Shown: in pieces, positions 34,461 to 46,399 of the stretch
How positions within the stretch are numbered: the first letter of the stretch is position 1
How the letters are laid out: each line of letters begins with the position of its first letter
NCBI GenBank assembly: GCA_030704615.1
Contig: CM060731.1
Coordinates: forward strand, 63,840,756-63,904,755
Source: Takakia lepidozioides
Taxonomy: Eukaryota; Streptophyta; Takakiopsida; Takakiales; Takakiaceae
Direction of reading: 5' to 3'
DNA: 64,000 bases
Notes under the pieces: generated by a model
The model's database searches: none
The model's input: the letters and a program-made list of their open reading frames with translations, nothing else
Told to the model about the DNA's origin: nothing
Made by a program: the position numbers and the translations under genes

Positions 34461-35087
34461 TCGCTAAAGCGTGAGCAGAATCCATGAGCAGAAAATTCCG
34501 TGAGCAAATTTCTGCTCACGCTTCAGGATCTGCTCACCTATAACCGCAGACACCTATTCGGCTTAGAGGACGTATTACTACGGGTAGTGTCCAATATAAC
34601 ATGCATATTAATTCATCGTTATGGATGAATGACGGATGAATGATGGATGAATGGAAAATTAAAAAGCATTTTTCAGTAGTGGTTGCCGAATTCCCCGAGC
34701 TCCAGAGTGAACCTGTGCCAACTGAGGAGGGTTGTGGTTGTCCTTTTACCAAGTATCCTAAGTCAAGATAGATGCTCACACCCAATTGCAAAGAAAGTGG
34801 AGAGGCCATTTGGTGCTTTAATAAAAATTGTTTGAAAACAGTAGATTCATTCCGACGAAAAATATCCTCTGCTACTGGAGTCAAGTGTCCAAAACGAAGG
34901 CACAACTGTCTATGAAGAAACTAGCCCTGCTCTGCAGAAAACCATCTTTGTCGTAAAGCACAGGAGGGGGAGATGAGATAAGACTAAATCGCCTGCTGCA
35001 GCCTCCGCATAACATGACAACTCAAAATCTGTTTGCAAGTTTTCCAAAATAAAAAGCAAAAAAAATTGAGTCCGATTTTTTTTCCCC
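34461..35087. other. possible LINE-derived, mostly unexplained
   Basis: A minus-strand frame (34534-34905, LCLRFGHLTPVAEDIFRR) is open but not recognised. Its position just beside the LINE fragment suggests a shared origin. Confidence 0.25.
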
Positions 35088-35640
35088 CCCCAAATGTGCT
35101 AGATTAAGGTGTCGTCAACGACACCTTAATCTGGCTACTCTTCTGGTGTGCTATTTGGGGTGAATGACATCTACAAATTGCTCGGACTACATAACTTATG
35201 ATTCGTTGTTATGTCCCAACAGGGCTGGGAATTAAGATGTCGTTGACGACACCTTAATGTCTGCTTCCCTACACAAAAAAAGTCTCCCCTATGGTTTTTT
35301 CCAAGGGACATTTTTGTTTTGGGGAGATATTCATGGGTTCATTTGTCATGTGCTGACAGGGGCTGCGATTTAAGCTGTCGTTGACGACAGCTTATTGCCT
35401 GCTTCCATGCGCATGCTGATCCTTGAGGATAGATGTTGTTGCAGTCATCCAACGTTTTTTTTTTTTTTTTTTTTTTTTTTTCCCGAATGTGCCAGATTAA
35501 GGTGCCAGATTAAGGTGTCGTCAATGACACCTTAATCTGGCTGCTCTTCTGGTGTGCTATTTGGGGGTGAATGACATCTACAAATTGCTCGGACTACATA
35601 ACTTATGATTCGTTGTCATGTCATTCTTCCTGGTGACCAA
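35088..35640. repeat. four-unit tandem array centred on a long palindrome
   Basis: A palindrome with core GTCGTTGACGAC (or its complement GTCGTCAACGAC) and arms TTAAGGT/ACCTTAA occurs at 35101-35132, 35231-35258, 35371-35394 and 35507-35538. Centre-to-centre spacing is about 128, 138 and 140 bases. Units 1 and 4 also share more than 100 bases of downstream sequence. In unit 3 both arms changed together (AAGCTGTCG with CGACAGCTT), so pairing is kept. A T-run of nearly 30 bases at about 35455-35481 precedes unit 4. Confidence 0.85.
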
Positions 35641-36848
35641 ACAAAAGTACACGAGGGCTCCAAGAAACGCTGACGCCGTAGCTGTGTAGGACTTAGTCAT
35701 TTCAACTTTTTCTCTAATGCGCCCGCTAGATAGCTAAGTTAGGCCAACCACTATCAAGAACTGCAAAGTAGTAGGCTTCTTGATTATTTCTTAGACAACC
35801 CGATATTTTAGTTATGACTAAACAGAGTGGCAGAACCCATCGTGACTGCTTCCTGTGGGAGTGGCCGAGACATAGAATCGGCGTCATTGTACTTCCAAAC
35901 AACGGAGCGTGTGCGAAAGGCGCAGAGGAGGGAGGAGATGTTGGTGAGCGCTTCCAGGGGAATAGTTGGAAAACACCTGGTAAACTACAATCGAACTTAG
36001 TTGAGGAGGAAGGATACGTGACACAGCCCGAGAATCGCCCCTCCATCGCCGCCGGATCATAAAAAAAAACACATTGAAGCCGGAGCTGTCTACGGAAGAT
36101 GTGGAAAATGGTGAACGTGGCAAAGACGGTACTATCAAGCCCGACAGTGAAGCTCGATCAAGCAGTCAAGATAGCAAACAGCCTGCCGGGCCATGGGGAA
36201 GGCTTGAGGTTGGGGCAAATTGAGGATGTAGAGAGTCAAGAACAACACGCAAGCAAGGTGCAAGTAGAGTTGTTCTTCTTTTATTGTTTCTCTGCGGGAG
36301 TATAATACAACTCTTGGGGAGCGAGGATGCACGCCATGGCAGCAAGAAAGTCATGTTCTCGTCCTTGACAATACTAAAACCAGAGAACAAGATCATCCTA
36401 AAGTTGGCTTGTGCATCAGAGTACAGGAGCCAGACAACGAGATAATCCCGTAATATTGCATAGACTAAGCCAGAAAATAGAATATCATGTGGAGGCAAGA
36501 GAATTGAAGAGTGCCATTGCTAGGAACGAAGCTGTTATGAATTTGGTTGCATGAGCTTTCTTGTGCCTCCAATTGAAAACACCATCCTCCCCATCACCAC
36601 GGGACATCCCATTCATTGGGAATGGAGCCTTTCCAGCTGAAACGCATGAGATGACATTGTCTTGCAGATTGTCAGCTGATTGCCAGGGCTTGGAGAGCGG
36701 TGATAAATTTCTATTCTAAATGGAACTCTCTCCCAAAACCCCCTCCCTCTTCATTGCTTCTCTTGAATTGGTTGCTGACTAGCTCACAATGCACGTGTCC
36801 AGTCTGGGCAACACTAAGGGCTCACACTTTGTGGACACCTCTAGAAAG
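35641..36848. other. no gene recognised
   Basis: Several short frames are open on both strands (for example 35726-36046 minus) without family resemblance. There is possible LINE 3' sequence near 36500-36800, downstream of the fragment that follows. Confidence 0.35.
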
Positions 36849-37650
36849 TTAGGTGTACCTTTGTGTATGAGGAAATCCCTCTAGGGTAGGTCTATTCTGT
36901 TTTGCATTTACAGTGACATGCTTACTGAGGGTAGGAAAGCCTGGGGAACCTTGTGTGCAGTTGGAAATAATCAATTCAGGTTGGGTCCGACACATGGCAA
37001 ATTGTGAATTGTTAAGCTGCGTAGCCAAGTTAATAGGCAAAATTCTGTAGGCTAATTTCCACAAAAAGCCAGATATTTTTGCCGCTCTAGGCTTCCTCCA
37101 TATGTCCTTCCACACCTTATCCCAATTTGCTTGGCTCAGAGCCAGGTGTTCCCATTTTGAAGTCCATTTGGACAGAAAGGACACGTTGGGTCTCAATAGC
37201 ATGTAGCCCAACTTCACCGAGTATGCAAAGAAAGGCGAGTGGCGCTCATCCATCCGGCTCCACTCGTCAGGGCCAAATTGAAGAGTAGCTAGGGGGTAAG
37301 ACATGAACCAGTTAAAGGAAGAGTGCAAAGCCCACTGAATTTCCTGATCTAATGGTGGGAGAGGGTTAGCATTACCCTTCCCATCCACCACTCTGATAGG
37401 GAACAAGACACTCTTACTAATTTCCGCAGTGCTTGTTAGCTGCAGGTTGCCCTCTTGGTCAACAACGAAGGCAATGCCCGAGGCTGTGGCTCTATCCAAA
37501 GCGAGTACCAAAATGGCTGTGTTCCCACCACTACTCGTAACCATCCATGCTGATAAATTCCATGAGCGTCCTTCATCTCTTAGTAGGGGGAGCATATAGT
37601 GAGGCATTTCAGCCAGCAGGGAAGGCCACGCCTTAGCACGCCTGGGATTT
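36849..37650 (-). pseudogene. LINE ORF2 3' fragment
   Basis: The minus-strand frame contains FAYSVKLGYMLLRPN, WDKVWKDIWRKPRAAKISGF and LWKLAYRILPI, the region between RT and the zinc-binding domain of plant LINE ORF2 proteins (pattern W..IW....P.K...F.W....ILP). No RT catalytic motif is present and the frame fades after LPINLATQLNN. It is a truncated copy, probably of the same broad family as 34176-34460. Confidence 0.65.
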
Positions 37651-37654
37651 TGAA

Positions 37655-37657
37655 TCA

Positions 37658-37688
<31 letters not shown>

Positions 37689-37710
37689 TATATATATATA
37701 TATATATATC
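37655..37710. repeat. CA/TA microsatellite
   Basis: A run of about 14 CA units is followed by ATGTA and about ten TA units. Confidence 0.95.
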
Positions 37711-38029
37711 TGATAAAGGGAATGAAGCCCCTATATTCTATTTGATGAGGGGAAAAATTCAACTTATTTTGTTTTCAATTCATAAAGGAATCCCTTGGGG
37801 GGTGTCCCATGCAAAAGCCTTCACGGCGAGGTTACTCTGAAAGAGGTTATTTTTTCCTCTCACTATAATTAGGAAGACAATAGGAATAATGTAAGAACTT
37901 AATGGCGTGCGATCTGACGGTACTTTCGCTGTTCCGGAAGCCTTAGCTCCTCCGGCAGGGGCTGTCAAATCCTCCCCACCCCTCTTACCTCGGTTTTAGC
38001 ATTAAATACTTAAGAATCCCAAATGGTTT

Positions 38030-38215
38030 CATGATGTGGAGGGTAATGTGATGGTAAGGTGATAGCATTGCAAATGGCGAAGGTCCGAGTTTGATTTTTG
38101 ATGGAAGGCTCTTGTAGCGTAACCTGGGCAACAATGTCCCAACCGGTGTAACCCTCTGGTTACCCCAATGGTTACCCCAGTCTCTTGTGCAATTCTTCTA
38201 ATCCATTTTATACTT
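38030..38215 (+). mobile_element. tRNA-derived SINE, third family
   Basis: GTAATGTGATGGTAAGGTGA serves as A box and GGTCCGAGTTTGATTTTTG as B box, about 35 bases apart. A body containing two GGTTACCCCA-type words follows, up to about 38215. No target duplication was identified. Confidence 0.5.
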
Positions 38216-39436
38216 AAGGTAGTGCCATCTAGAAGTGTGCGCAGCCTTATTATGTCCCCTATTTTTGATGAATGAAGTCACTCTTTTCATCCTAGTATTA
38301 TGCACTTTTGTAATGGAGGCGATTCAAGGTTAATTATTGCTTTGGAATAGGTACGATGTGTGGTGTTTTGGAGTACAAGGGGCTTATTTAATGGTGCATT
38401 AGTGAAGCTAATTACACAGCAGCCTATTGATTCTTATTTCAAATTCCTAATTTATTTTTGAACGTGGAGGCGAGTGTTTTGGGACAATGGCCAATTAATA
38501 GAGTAGCCAAGCATCAATGCAAATAGGATGCATGGTGCACCTTATATAGTGTTACAATGCACACATTTTTATTATGCTTCCGTTGCTAAGGATGGCGGAA
38601 GAATGGGAAATGAGGGAGTTGTGGAGTCTTCCAACTGTGTCCATGGCCATGTAGGAGGAGTTGTAGGTCAACTCATGGCATACTTAAGGGTCCTACTTGG
38701 AGTTGTATATGGTCAGATTTTGCACAGGTCGTCATCCCTGCAAGGAAAGTTATGGGTCCTTCCATAAGTAGATGTGCGCAATTCCGCGTTGGGAGACCGT
38801 TACTTTTGGACCCACACATGGCTTAGTTTTGCTAATTTTTGGGACAGGTGTAGGTGCACATCTTGTGCACTGGGGGCAACTTCACATATCAAGGAGGTTT
38901 ATACGGCATTATAGGATGGACCTACTGAGCAGTAGTGGGATAATATGTACTTTGATTTTGATAATTCATATATAATACATCCGTGATTGGAAAATTATGT
39001 GCTTTACACAAATGATTGTTGCTTCATTTGCTATTCTGCTCATATAATTTTTGTGACACTACACCCTATGAGGAGTTGCACACTGCTTAAAAGCACACTT
39101 CAAGATACCACTACCTTAGAGCATCTCCATCCTTCTCACTGAAATGGCCCCTCTATGTGTATTTGGGAAGGGTTGGTTCAGGACTCTGGAAAGGTGTGTG
39201 AAGGGGTGGGCTGCTCGTAGCTACACCCTTGCCCCTCGTTACGCCCCTGTACCCTATGTTCCCAGAGTTCCCAGTGATGTTCTCAATGCTCCCAGTGTAA
39301 CCCCAAGTGGAGTTTACACTCCTTCAGTTCCATATCAAAGGGTGGGGAAAATTGACATGCCGGAAACCATACCATCATGTCATAGTTTGCACGTTGCATT
39401 AAGTTGTACATTATTCATATTATCATCCATTTTTTT
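38216..39436. other. intergenic, unrecognised open stretches
   Basis: Between 38528 and 38975 two overlapping plus-strand frames look weakly coding (DRYFWTHTWLSFANFWDRC in a third frame) and could be a decayed transposon protein. GAGCATCTCCAT at 39120 resembles common plant MITE starts. Nothing can be named. Confidence 0.3.
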
Positions 39437-39655
39437 TTCATAAAGGGAAACACCTGGGAGCGACAGCTCACAAATCAGGCCCCTTTTAATAGTTAGAGGA
39501 GAAAATGACCTCTTTCACAGTAACCCCGCCATGAGGCGTAGGAACGGGCACCACCCGGGAACCATACCACACCCGTCAGTAGCAAGATTTGACCCCAGAA
39601 TCATCCAGGTGGCACTCCGTGTACTTAACCAACTGAGCTACTGACTGTTGGTATC
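39437..39655 (-). mobile_element. tRNA-derived SINE, fourth family
   Basis: On the minus strand the element starts with CAGTAGCTCAGTTGGTTAAG (A box) and GGGGTCAAATCTTG (B box). The body follows, and the 3' end is a run of A (plus-strand T-run at 39428-39438). The A box is almost canonical. T-rich flanks (ATCCATTTTTT and ATCCGTTTTTT) may be the target duplication. Confidence 0.65.
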
Positions 39656-39659
39656 CGTT

Positions 39660-42174
39660 TTTTATTGAAGAAACAACAGAACAATCAGAGAAGAGGTCAT
39701 CCTGCCTACTCCAGTGTCTCATTCATCCGGGCTGCATCCATCCACAATCATTGCTCGCAAAGTTAGGGGGCCGTTTGGCTGGGACCCACGAAATTTGGCT
39801 GCGCTGCTAATTTGGTGGCCCACGTTCTGCTTTGAATGGACCCACTGGCCAGGTTCTGATTGTGCGGAGGTGCGAGATGAAGACGACGATGAGGGGCAGG
39901 TCGAGAGCTCCTCCATTGTTGCCTCGCTTTGCGCTGCTCAACCCACTGGCACGTTTGTGTGCATCCTGCAGAATTGATGTCTTGCCCGCGTCCTGCATGC
40001 CAACTGCTCGGTAGGTAGTCGCACCGCAGCGACTGTAGCTGCTCGCCATGAGAATTTCTGAGCTGAATTTCCTCGCGGATAAGTTGAGAGAATGGAGGGA
40101 GAGTCAGCGGGAGTCCACTCTTGCTGGAACCTGGAGTCAAACGGATACTGTACCTGGAGAGTCTTCAACCAGATGACGAAGACAAATTCGTCATCTACAT
40201 ACTCTTATTGTCACCCCTGCAAAATGAAGATTATGCAACGTAATCAGTTACTCAGAGTAAGTGGTGGGGAGGAAAGCGCGTAGATTACATGGTGGGATGA
40301 TGAGCTTGCACACCGGCCTTGTAGTTAGTAATGAGCTGTGGCCCCGTACACAGTGTGGGGGATGGTTGTGGATGTGTACATACAGTGGGTGATTGAGCAG
40401 CTGCTGTTGTGTCCGTGGTACCCCTTGGTACTGTATCGGATGGATGCACACTTGCGTCCAGCCACCAGCGCTGCACCTACCTTCTTGCTCATCCCCGCCT
40501 GCTTACAGCCAGGCGCTGATAGCTCCCTTAAGTTGTTGTATACTAACAAGCATTCCATGATTCGATCCACTTGCTTTCTTATAACTGCTCTACCTTCATA
40601 CAAGATGCTGGTGGGCACTTGATCCTGGCTGTCACTCTGTTAACAAACTTTACTTTACTCTGTCTAAGTTGTTTCACACTAGGTTTGGTGTGTATATAGG
40701 TCTACTGTGGAGTCGGTGTTTGCTTGCTTGTCGTCTTGCTGACATGTACGTTGGTGCTTTGCTGACCGACCAACTCTCCATCGCCATGCCGGCCGCCCTC
40801 TACCGTCACGCTTGCTGCCCTGCTTGCATCACCTACACAGAAAACAAACTGCCCATTGCTGATATAACTTACTTGGATCTCGGTAAGCTTTGATAATGCT
40901 GAGGACTCCGAGGTGCCCACAAGTTTGACACGATTTGTGATCTAATTGTTCTCCCTGCAACTGTGAAATGATCCCGCTGAATCCCGAGGATCAAAGATAT
41001 TTTAAGCTGGAAAGGGAGTTATGAATGCCAACATGACCGTTTAAGAAAGGGAAAAGAAAAGCAGCCATATCCCAATAATGGGGTGCAGAGCTGACAGGAG
41101 GGTGGCAGGCTGGCTGGCCTAACCGTGGTTCGAGCCTGTCACGTGGGTTGAAACTTGAGTGAAGCAGAAGCGGCTAAAGGGGAAGGAGAGAGAGATGGAG
41201 GAAGGGAAGAGGAGAGAGGACACAAGCACCTGCACACACTGCAGGGCTATGATCGGTCCGACTGTCTCGGACAGAGGCTCGCTTTGAGTGGGGACTGACA
41301 CTGACACTCTCCTTTCCTTTCTTTACTGATCTGCATTTCTTCTCTTCCGCATAGTGAGGTGCAGTGTGCAGACTGATCCACATGCACCTCTGCACGACAG
41401 CCAGCCACACTTGGGAGTCCTGAAGTAGGAGTCGGAACCGTTTGTGGGTGTTGGTCTTTCTCTTGCTCGGAAGTCGGTCTGAATCTCTCACTCTGTGGGA
41501 CTTGTGGGCTTTCTGAAGTGTGTGGTCGTCTGGAGTACGATGCGTGGGATTGTTAGTCGCCTCTCCCCGAGAAGTGAAGCTCAAGGTTGGCTCTAGGATT
41601 CATCGAATGGTCTTACGGCTCTGAATATTCATGACAAGCATCGTTTGCAATCCTTTGCTAAGAGAGGACAAGGATATCAGCGTCGTAAATCTTCCTATCC
41701 CTGTAGCTGTGCTGTTTCAGACGCTGCCGATCAATGCAGCTTGTCACCGTCAGTGCTATCGCTGGTTGCCACATTTGTTTCTAGCCTACTCGTCCTCTTA
41801 CAACATGTCAATGTAGTGAGTGCATCGACTCACATATATTGCTGCCTGACCGTCGAGTGTTCAGTGGCATTCCCTTCTCTTTTGATGGGAAGTCTGTCTT
41901 AGCTGGGGCTTCGTGCACGAGTCTGTCTATGGGTGTTTAAGAGGCAATGTGTGCTGCAGAGACATTTCTTAACCATCGGATATGCTGGGCCCCCGGGCTG
42001 TGATATTCCTTGAGCTCGCTGTCTGCAACCTGTGTACTGGTTTATGATGCTCCGAACAAATAGATTCCTACACACCCACCCTGGTCTATGAGGTTTTTTT
42101 TTTGAAGCTTTGGGAAAGCTTCCTCAAGCGGCCTCTTCACAACCTGGCACAGAGCTCGAGGTTCCGAGGCCGAG
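39660..42174. other. upstream region of the cyclin gene
   Basis: No second gene is recognised. The last kilobase, rich in pyrimidine or GAGA tracts, may be the cyclin promoter and leader. Open frames on both strands at 39714-40620 show no family pattern. Confidence 0.4.
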
Positions 42175-43206
42175 ATGGCAACAGTGGGGATAGATGTATC
42201 TCAAGGAAGCATATGTTCGGAGCTATATCTGTCTTTGGAGCTGAATGGATCCGATCCTGGGATGTGTGAGAGGCCGCGAATACTATCAGTACTGTCGTCC
42301 CTTCTTGATCAAGTGGTTGCACGGAATGAGACGCAGGTCCTGGCAGTGAACCACAGCATCAGTCCACACAAGTCGACTGTGTTTCACGGTCTCCGTGCCC
42401 CCACAATAAGCATCGAGAAGTACTTGGAACGGATATTCAAGTATGCCAACTGCAGCCCCTCATGCTTCGTGGTTGCTTATGCGTATATCGATCGCTTCAT
42501 CCATCAGCAGCCGGGTATCCCAATCACGTCTTTGAATGTCCATCGCCTCTTGATCACCAGCGTCATGGTGGCCGCCAAGTTCCTCGATGATGCGTAAGTG
42601 CCTCGATGCCGTAGGGGAGTAGACAGGACTATTCTATGACAGACGTCTCCTCTTTGAATACTGTCACTGGATTTTCGCTATCTTCGACATACACGAGGGT
42701 GAGGCTTGCTGATGTTAGGAACACTGGGAAGGGCAGGCGTTTTGATTACTCTCTGGTTTGAACTTAGTCTTAGATCATGCTTTCGCAGTCCTTAGGCTGC
42801 CTGAAGTCTTGGAGGGGCTTTTGTTGACTCGAAAGAGGTTCAGTGGATGGCAGTTTCAGATTGAGCCTGTGAGGATGTCATTTGAAGGATGGTGATTCTG
42901 ACTTGTGGGTTGGCAATGGCATGCAGGTACTACAACAATGCGTACTATGCAAAAGTTGGTGGGGTCACAACAGCGGAAATGAACAGATTGGAAATGGAGT
43001 TTCTGTTTCGGCTGGATTTCAGGTTGCAGGTGACAGTCACTGTTTTTGAAAGCTACTGCTCCCATTTGGAAAAAGCAGTAGCTCTTGGTGGTGCCTACCA
43101 TATTGAGAGATGTCTACAGTTTGGATGTGGCCTGGATGGAGGCACTACAACAGTGAAGGAGCAGAAGCAGAGGGTTGCCGTGAGGTGTAGTTATGGTGGC
43201 TTGTAA
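42175..43206 (+). CDS. CYCU: U/P-type cyclin, 232 aa
   Basis: Plant cyclins of the U (P) type pair with CDKA and are tied to phosphate and sugar signalling. Two exons (42175-42593 and 42927-43206) join in phase 2 to 232 residues, the expected size, much smaller than A, B or D cyclins. The cyclin box is clear: [60 protein letters not shown], then [20 protein letters not shown]. The intron inside the DDA/YYNN segment sits where other CYCU genes have it. The ATG at 42175 is in a good context (GAGATGGCA). The C-terminal tail is basic and not conserved. A 333-base GT-AG intron separates the exons. Family assignment is firm; the particular paralogue is not. Confidence 0.92.
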
Positions 43207-45160
43207 CCAGGACTTCACTATCACATGCTGCTGTTAGGTAGAGAGGGATACTTATGTAGACAATCTATGGTCACTTTCTTACCCGGACAGGTGCGCACGC
43301 CTAGATCGGCCTCTCGATGTTCTCTTTTGATATGTCCTCATATTTTTGCTGCCAACAGTGCAGAGCCTTGGCAAGCGGTTGTGCAAGATTAGCACTGAGG
43401 GTAAGTGCTCGACAGTGGTGCTAAGGTCTTGCGTCCAGATGCTCTTCTGCACAGCGTTGTACCACATGCTGTAGACCTTTGTGAAAGGGAGAGTGACGCG
43501 GTTGATTGGATAAGTGCTATATAAAGCCATGGCAGACTAAGAAAAAGAGGTAACAATGCACAAGTGTCTGCTATATCCTTAGTGGCCTGTCACTTGTTAG
43601 GGTCTTGAAGTCTAAATCCAAATGAAGAAGGCATTGGGCTTTTCCTGTCTGCTCTGAATACCCATGGAGTTGTAGCTGGTTCACGTATTATGAGAACGAT
43701 CACCAGTTAGCAGAAGGCTGTGTTGTTCATGTATTATCAGAAATAGCACTAGTTGGCAGAAGGCTGTAGGTGACGGTCTGGAACCTGTTAAAAATGCACC
43801 CAGCTTTTGGTTAAGGTCCTATATGTTCTGCAGCAGGAGGAGTGCTTTTGGCCCTCCGTGCACGCAGTCCTTGTATCATTGAGCAATAAGCACATTTTTC
43901 GTATGAATGTGTTTAGTAAAGAGCTTCAGGTTGGACGGGACTGTTTTGGTATATCTTCACCACTGGGGTGTCTTTATGTGGTTCTGTGTATAGTACTCCT
44001 TGCCTGTATAGTATGTCGTAAGGATCTCCTTGACAGGGAAGGGAATTGTGTGTTCTGAGGTTTGAATAGCTTGCAAAAGCAACTGTAGATGCCACCTCCA
44101 AGATGAAATCCTCCTGCTGCTTCTTGGTGCACCACATGGTTGAAAACCAGCAGAGCACTGGAGCTGGCGGATCTGTTTCAACCTGCAACATCAGCGCCCA
44201 AGAAGTGGTGGTTCCAAATCTGTGCGGTGCTTAGAAATTCTTGGATTTCCTGCATATATACAGGGTAATTATACTCTGCTGTACTGAAGTTCTGGGATTC
44301 ATATGATGCACCTCTTCACATAAGGAGCTGCCTTGGTAATTTGGAGATTTCCATGGGATGATCGATACACAAAGGTCTTAGTGCCACCTAACTTCCTCCA
44401 TAGCAGTAGGTGAATGGGAGACTGCCTGGCATTATGAGGCTAGAGCTTGCATGTAGAGGAGTAGAATTATCCTGCCCATGGTATGGAACTCCAAGAAGAC
44501 ACACCTAACTTTGCAAATTTGAGAGCACAACTTGTTGTAGGCTGATCTTTAAGCCCCGCAATACATCACTTTCCTGCAACTCGGCCAGTTGCAATGTACA
44601 TATTTTGCAAGCCAACAAGTCCAAACCCCTGCAGCTACTCTGCTGGGGACTATTTGTAGTAAGCATTTTGCATTCCATGGTTGGTTGACCATGGTCAAAA
44701 AATGAGTAGCAGAGTATGTTGAGCTTTCAATGACAAACTTTGCTACTTGCATATCTCCTATCAAGGAGAGTTTAATTGCTGCACCTCCCATAGCACCGCC
44801 GACAGCTCAGTTCAAGAAACTTCAGCCACGCCAACCATGCCGTGGGTTACACAACAAATTGGTATTCATACGTTGAAAAGCTTCATGATCCCCTTCATTT
44901 GTAAGCCCCAATTTCCATGTGGAGTGCGGTCTCAGCCCAATTTCTATACGCCTGTGGAATGTTCAACGCTTGTCCAACCCTTCATCTCCTTGATATAATT
45001 GTGGGGCTTCTATACAGGGGAGTGTCACCGCACTGCATAGAAAAGGAGCCTAGAGTCAAGATAGGATGTGGCATATGCCAGGCTTGTGGCAAGTTTGATC
45101 TTTCTTATCTCTCTCTTGTTGTTCCAAGTAAGGAAGGGGAGCAGTACATAGGAGCCAAGT
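43207..45160. other. intergenic, no gene recognised
   Basis: It includes the cyclin 3' end. Frames at 43807-44190 and 44549-45160 are open but show no family. Confidence 0.4.
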
Positions 45161-45225
45161 GATCTTTCTCTCCCACGACGTTAAAGAATCTTTATCTTTA
45201 TCTTATCTTTCCCACGACAGTTGAG
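45160..45225 (+). mobile_element. possible LINE 3' tail
   Basis: CCCACGACGTTAAAGAATC followed by CTTTAT repeats has the look of a non-LTR element 3' end with a short tandem tail. No coding part is attached. Confidence 0.3.
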
Positions 45226-45424
45226 GTGAATTGAAGTGACACCCAAAGACGATTGGGTTAAAAATAACTAGTTTCACATGGACACTTTACACTGTGTCAC
45301 TCCAATGAGATGACTCTGCCTCCATGGAAAGTTTGATTTGCGGACATGGCAAATTTGACCAAAGTAGCCTATTTGAGAAGTGTCACCAATTCATATCCTC
45401 CTCTCTTCTTTGTCTTACAGTCTT

Positions 45425-45660
45425 GTCAAGGCCTCCTTTTTACAGCTTTTAACTTGCAACCACAAAGCAACTTAGGACTCCTTTTGCAGTGGAAGGCAGC
45501 AACTCTAGCAAACCTCTTGCATTGGAGGATTTCACACAAGACTGCGAGGGCTGGAATTGGGCTGGAATCGTGTGCCACAAATTGCAATGTTTGCAGATTG
45601 AAGTGTTTCATATGGAGGGATGGCTGGATCAGAACTACTACAAGGGCCTTGTTTGAAGTT
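45425..45660 (+). pseudogene. possible LRR-receptor N-terminal fragment, frameshifted
   Basis: LGLLLQWKAATLA in one frame and DCEGWNWAGIVCHKLQCLQI in the next fit the two halves of an LRRNT cap (aLL.WK ... C.W.G..C) joined by a frameshift near 45510. No leucine-rich repeats follow. The reading is suggestive only. Confidence 0.35.
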
Positions 45661-46173
45661 TGAATCCATTTGGTTGTCCATTTTTAACTCGAGTATCCAT
45701 TTTTCAACTTGTCACAATAAATGCAACACTATATGCTTCTCCAACCATCTCCAAACTATTTGATGTTGTCAACCTCCATCAACACAATGGCAACTCGAGT
45801 CTCGAATCTAAGTGCTTGCTCCAAATGGGGGTTGGTATCGTGTGAGCAAAGTTGGCATGAGCATTTGTAGCACAAGCAAGTGCTCGCATGAGCGCAATAT
45901 CCAGCGCATATCCCTATAATGGGTAAAGGGTTATGATTTAAGTCAGGTGGATATCTGGGCAGCCCAATTCCTTGGAACCAGACTCCAGACCGACACCAGA
46001 CCGGACTGGAATCAGAACTAAGTTTGAAGGGGGTTCCAGAACCTGGAGATAGAAAGGCCTTCCGGGTGAGCCTATTATGGACTCATTCAGTGTTAATCCA
46101 TTAATCAAATTATATGCATATCTTATGTCCTGCCAACCACATTGGGGAGTTAAGGCAACAATAATATCACTCC

Positions 46174-46320
46174 ATGAGAAAGGATGTTTTCTATGTTATG
46201 TTCGAATCAGAGGATGATCTTGACACGGCCCTCAACTCGACACCAAAAAATCCAAGTGCAAAGGTTACATCTTTCCCTCGGCTCCAAAGTGGGCTCATCG
46301 TGGAGATTCTACATGCGAAC
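46174..46320 (+). pseudogene. possible LINE ORF1-type (DUF4283-like) fragment
   Basis: VFYVMFESEDDLDTALNSTP resembles the RNA-binding fold found in ORF1/gag-like proteins of plant LINEs (..V.F....D...AL...P). It is short and isolated. Confidence 0.3.
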
Positions 46321-46399
46321 CCCGCGCGTCATAGCTCTTCCTTTCTTCCCGAGTAACTTATGCGTTGGGGGACCATTTCGGCTGGTACATAGGCTGCAT

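Noticed and set aside
36849-37685. A functional 278-residue host gene starting in a CA repeat
   Set aside because: The start is a microsatellite read as CVCVCV, and the body matches the 3' part of LINE ORF2.
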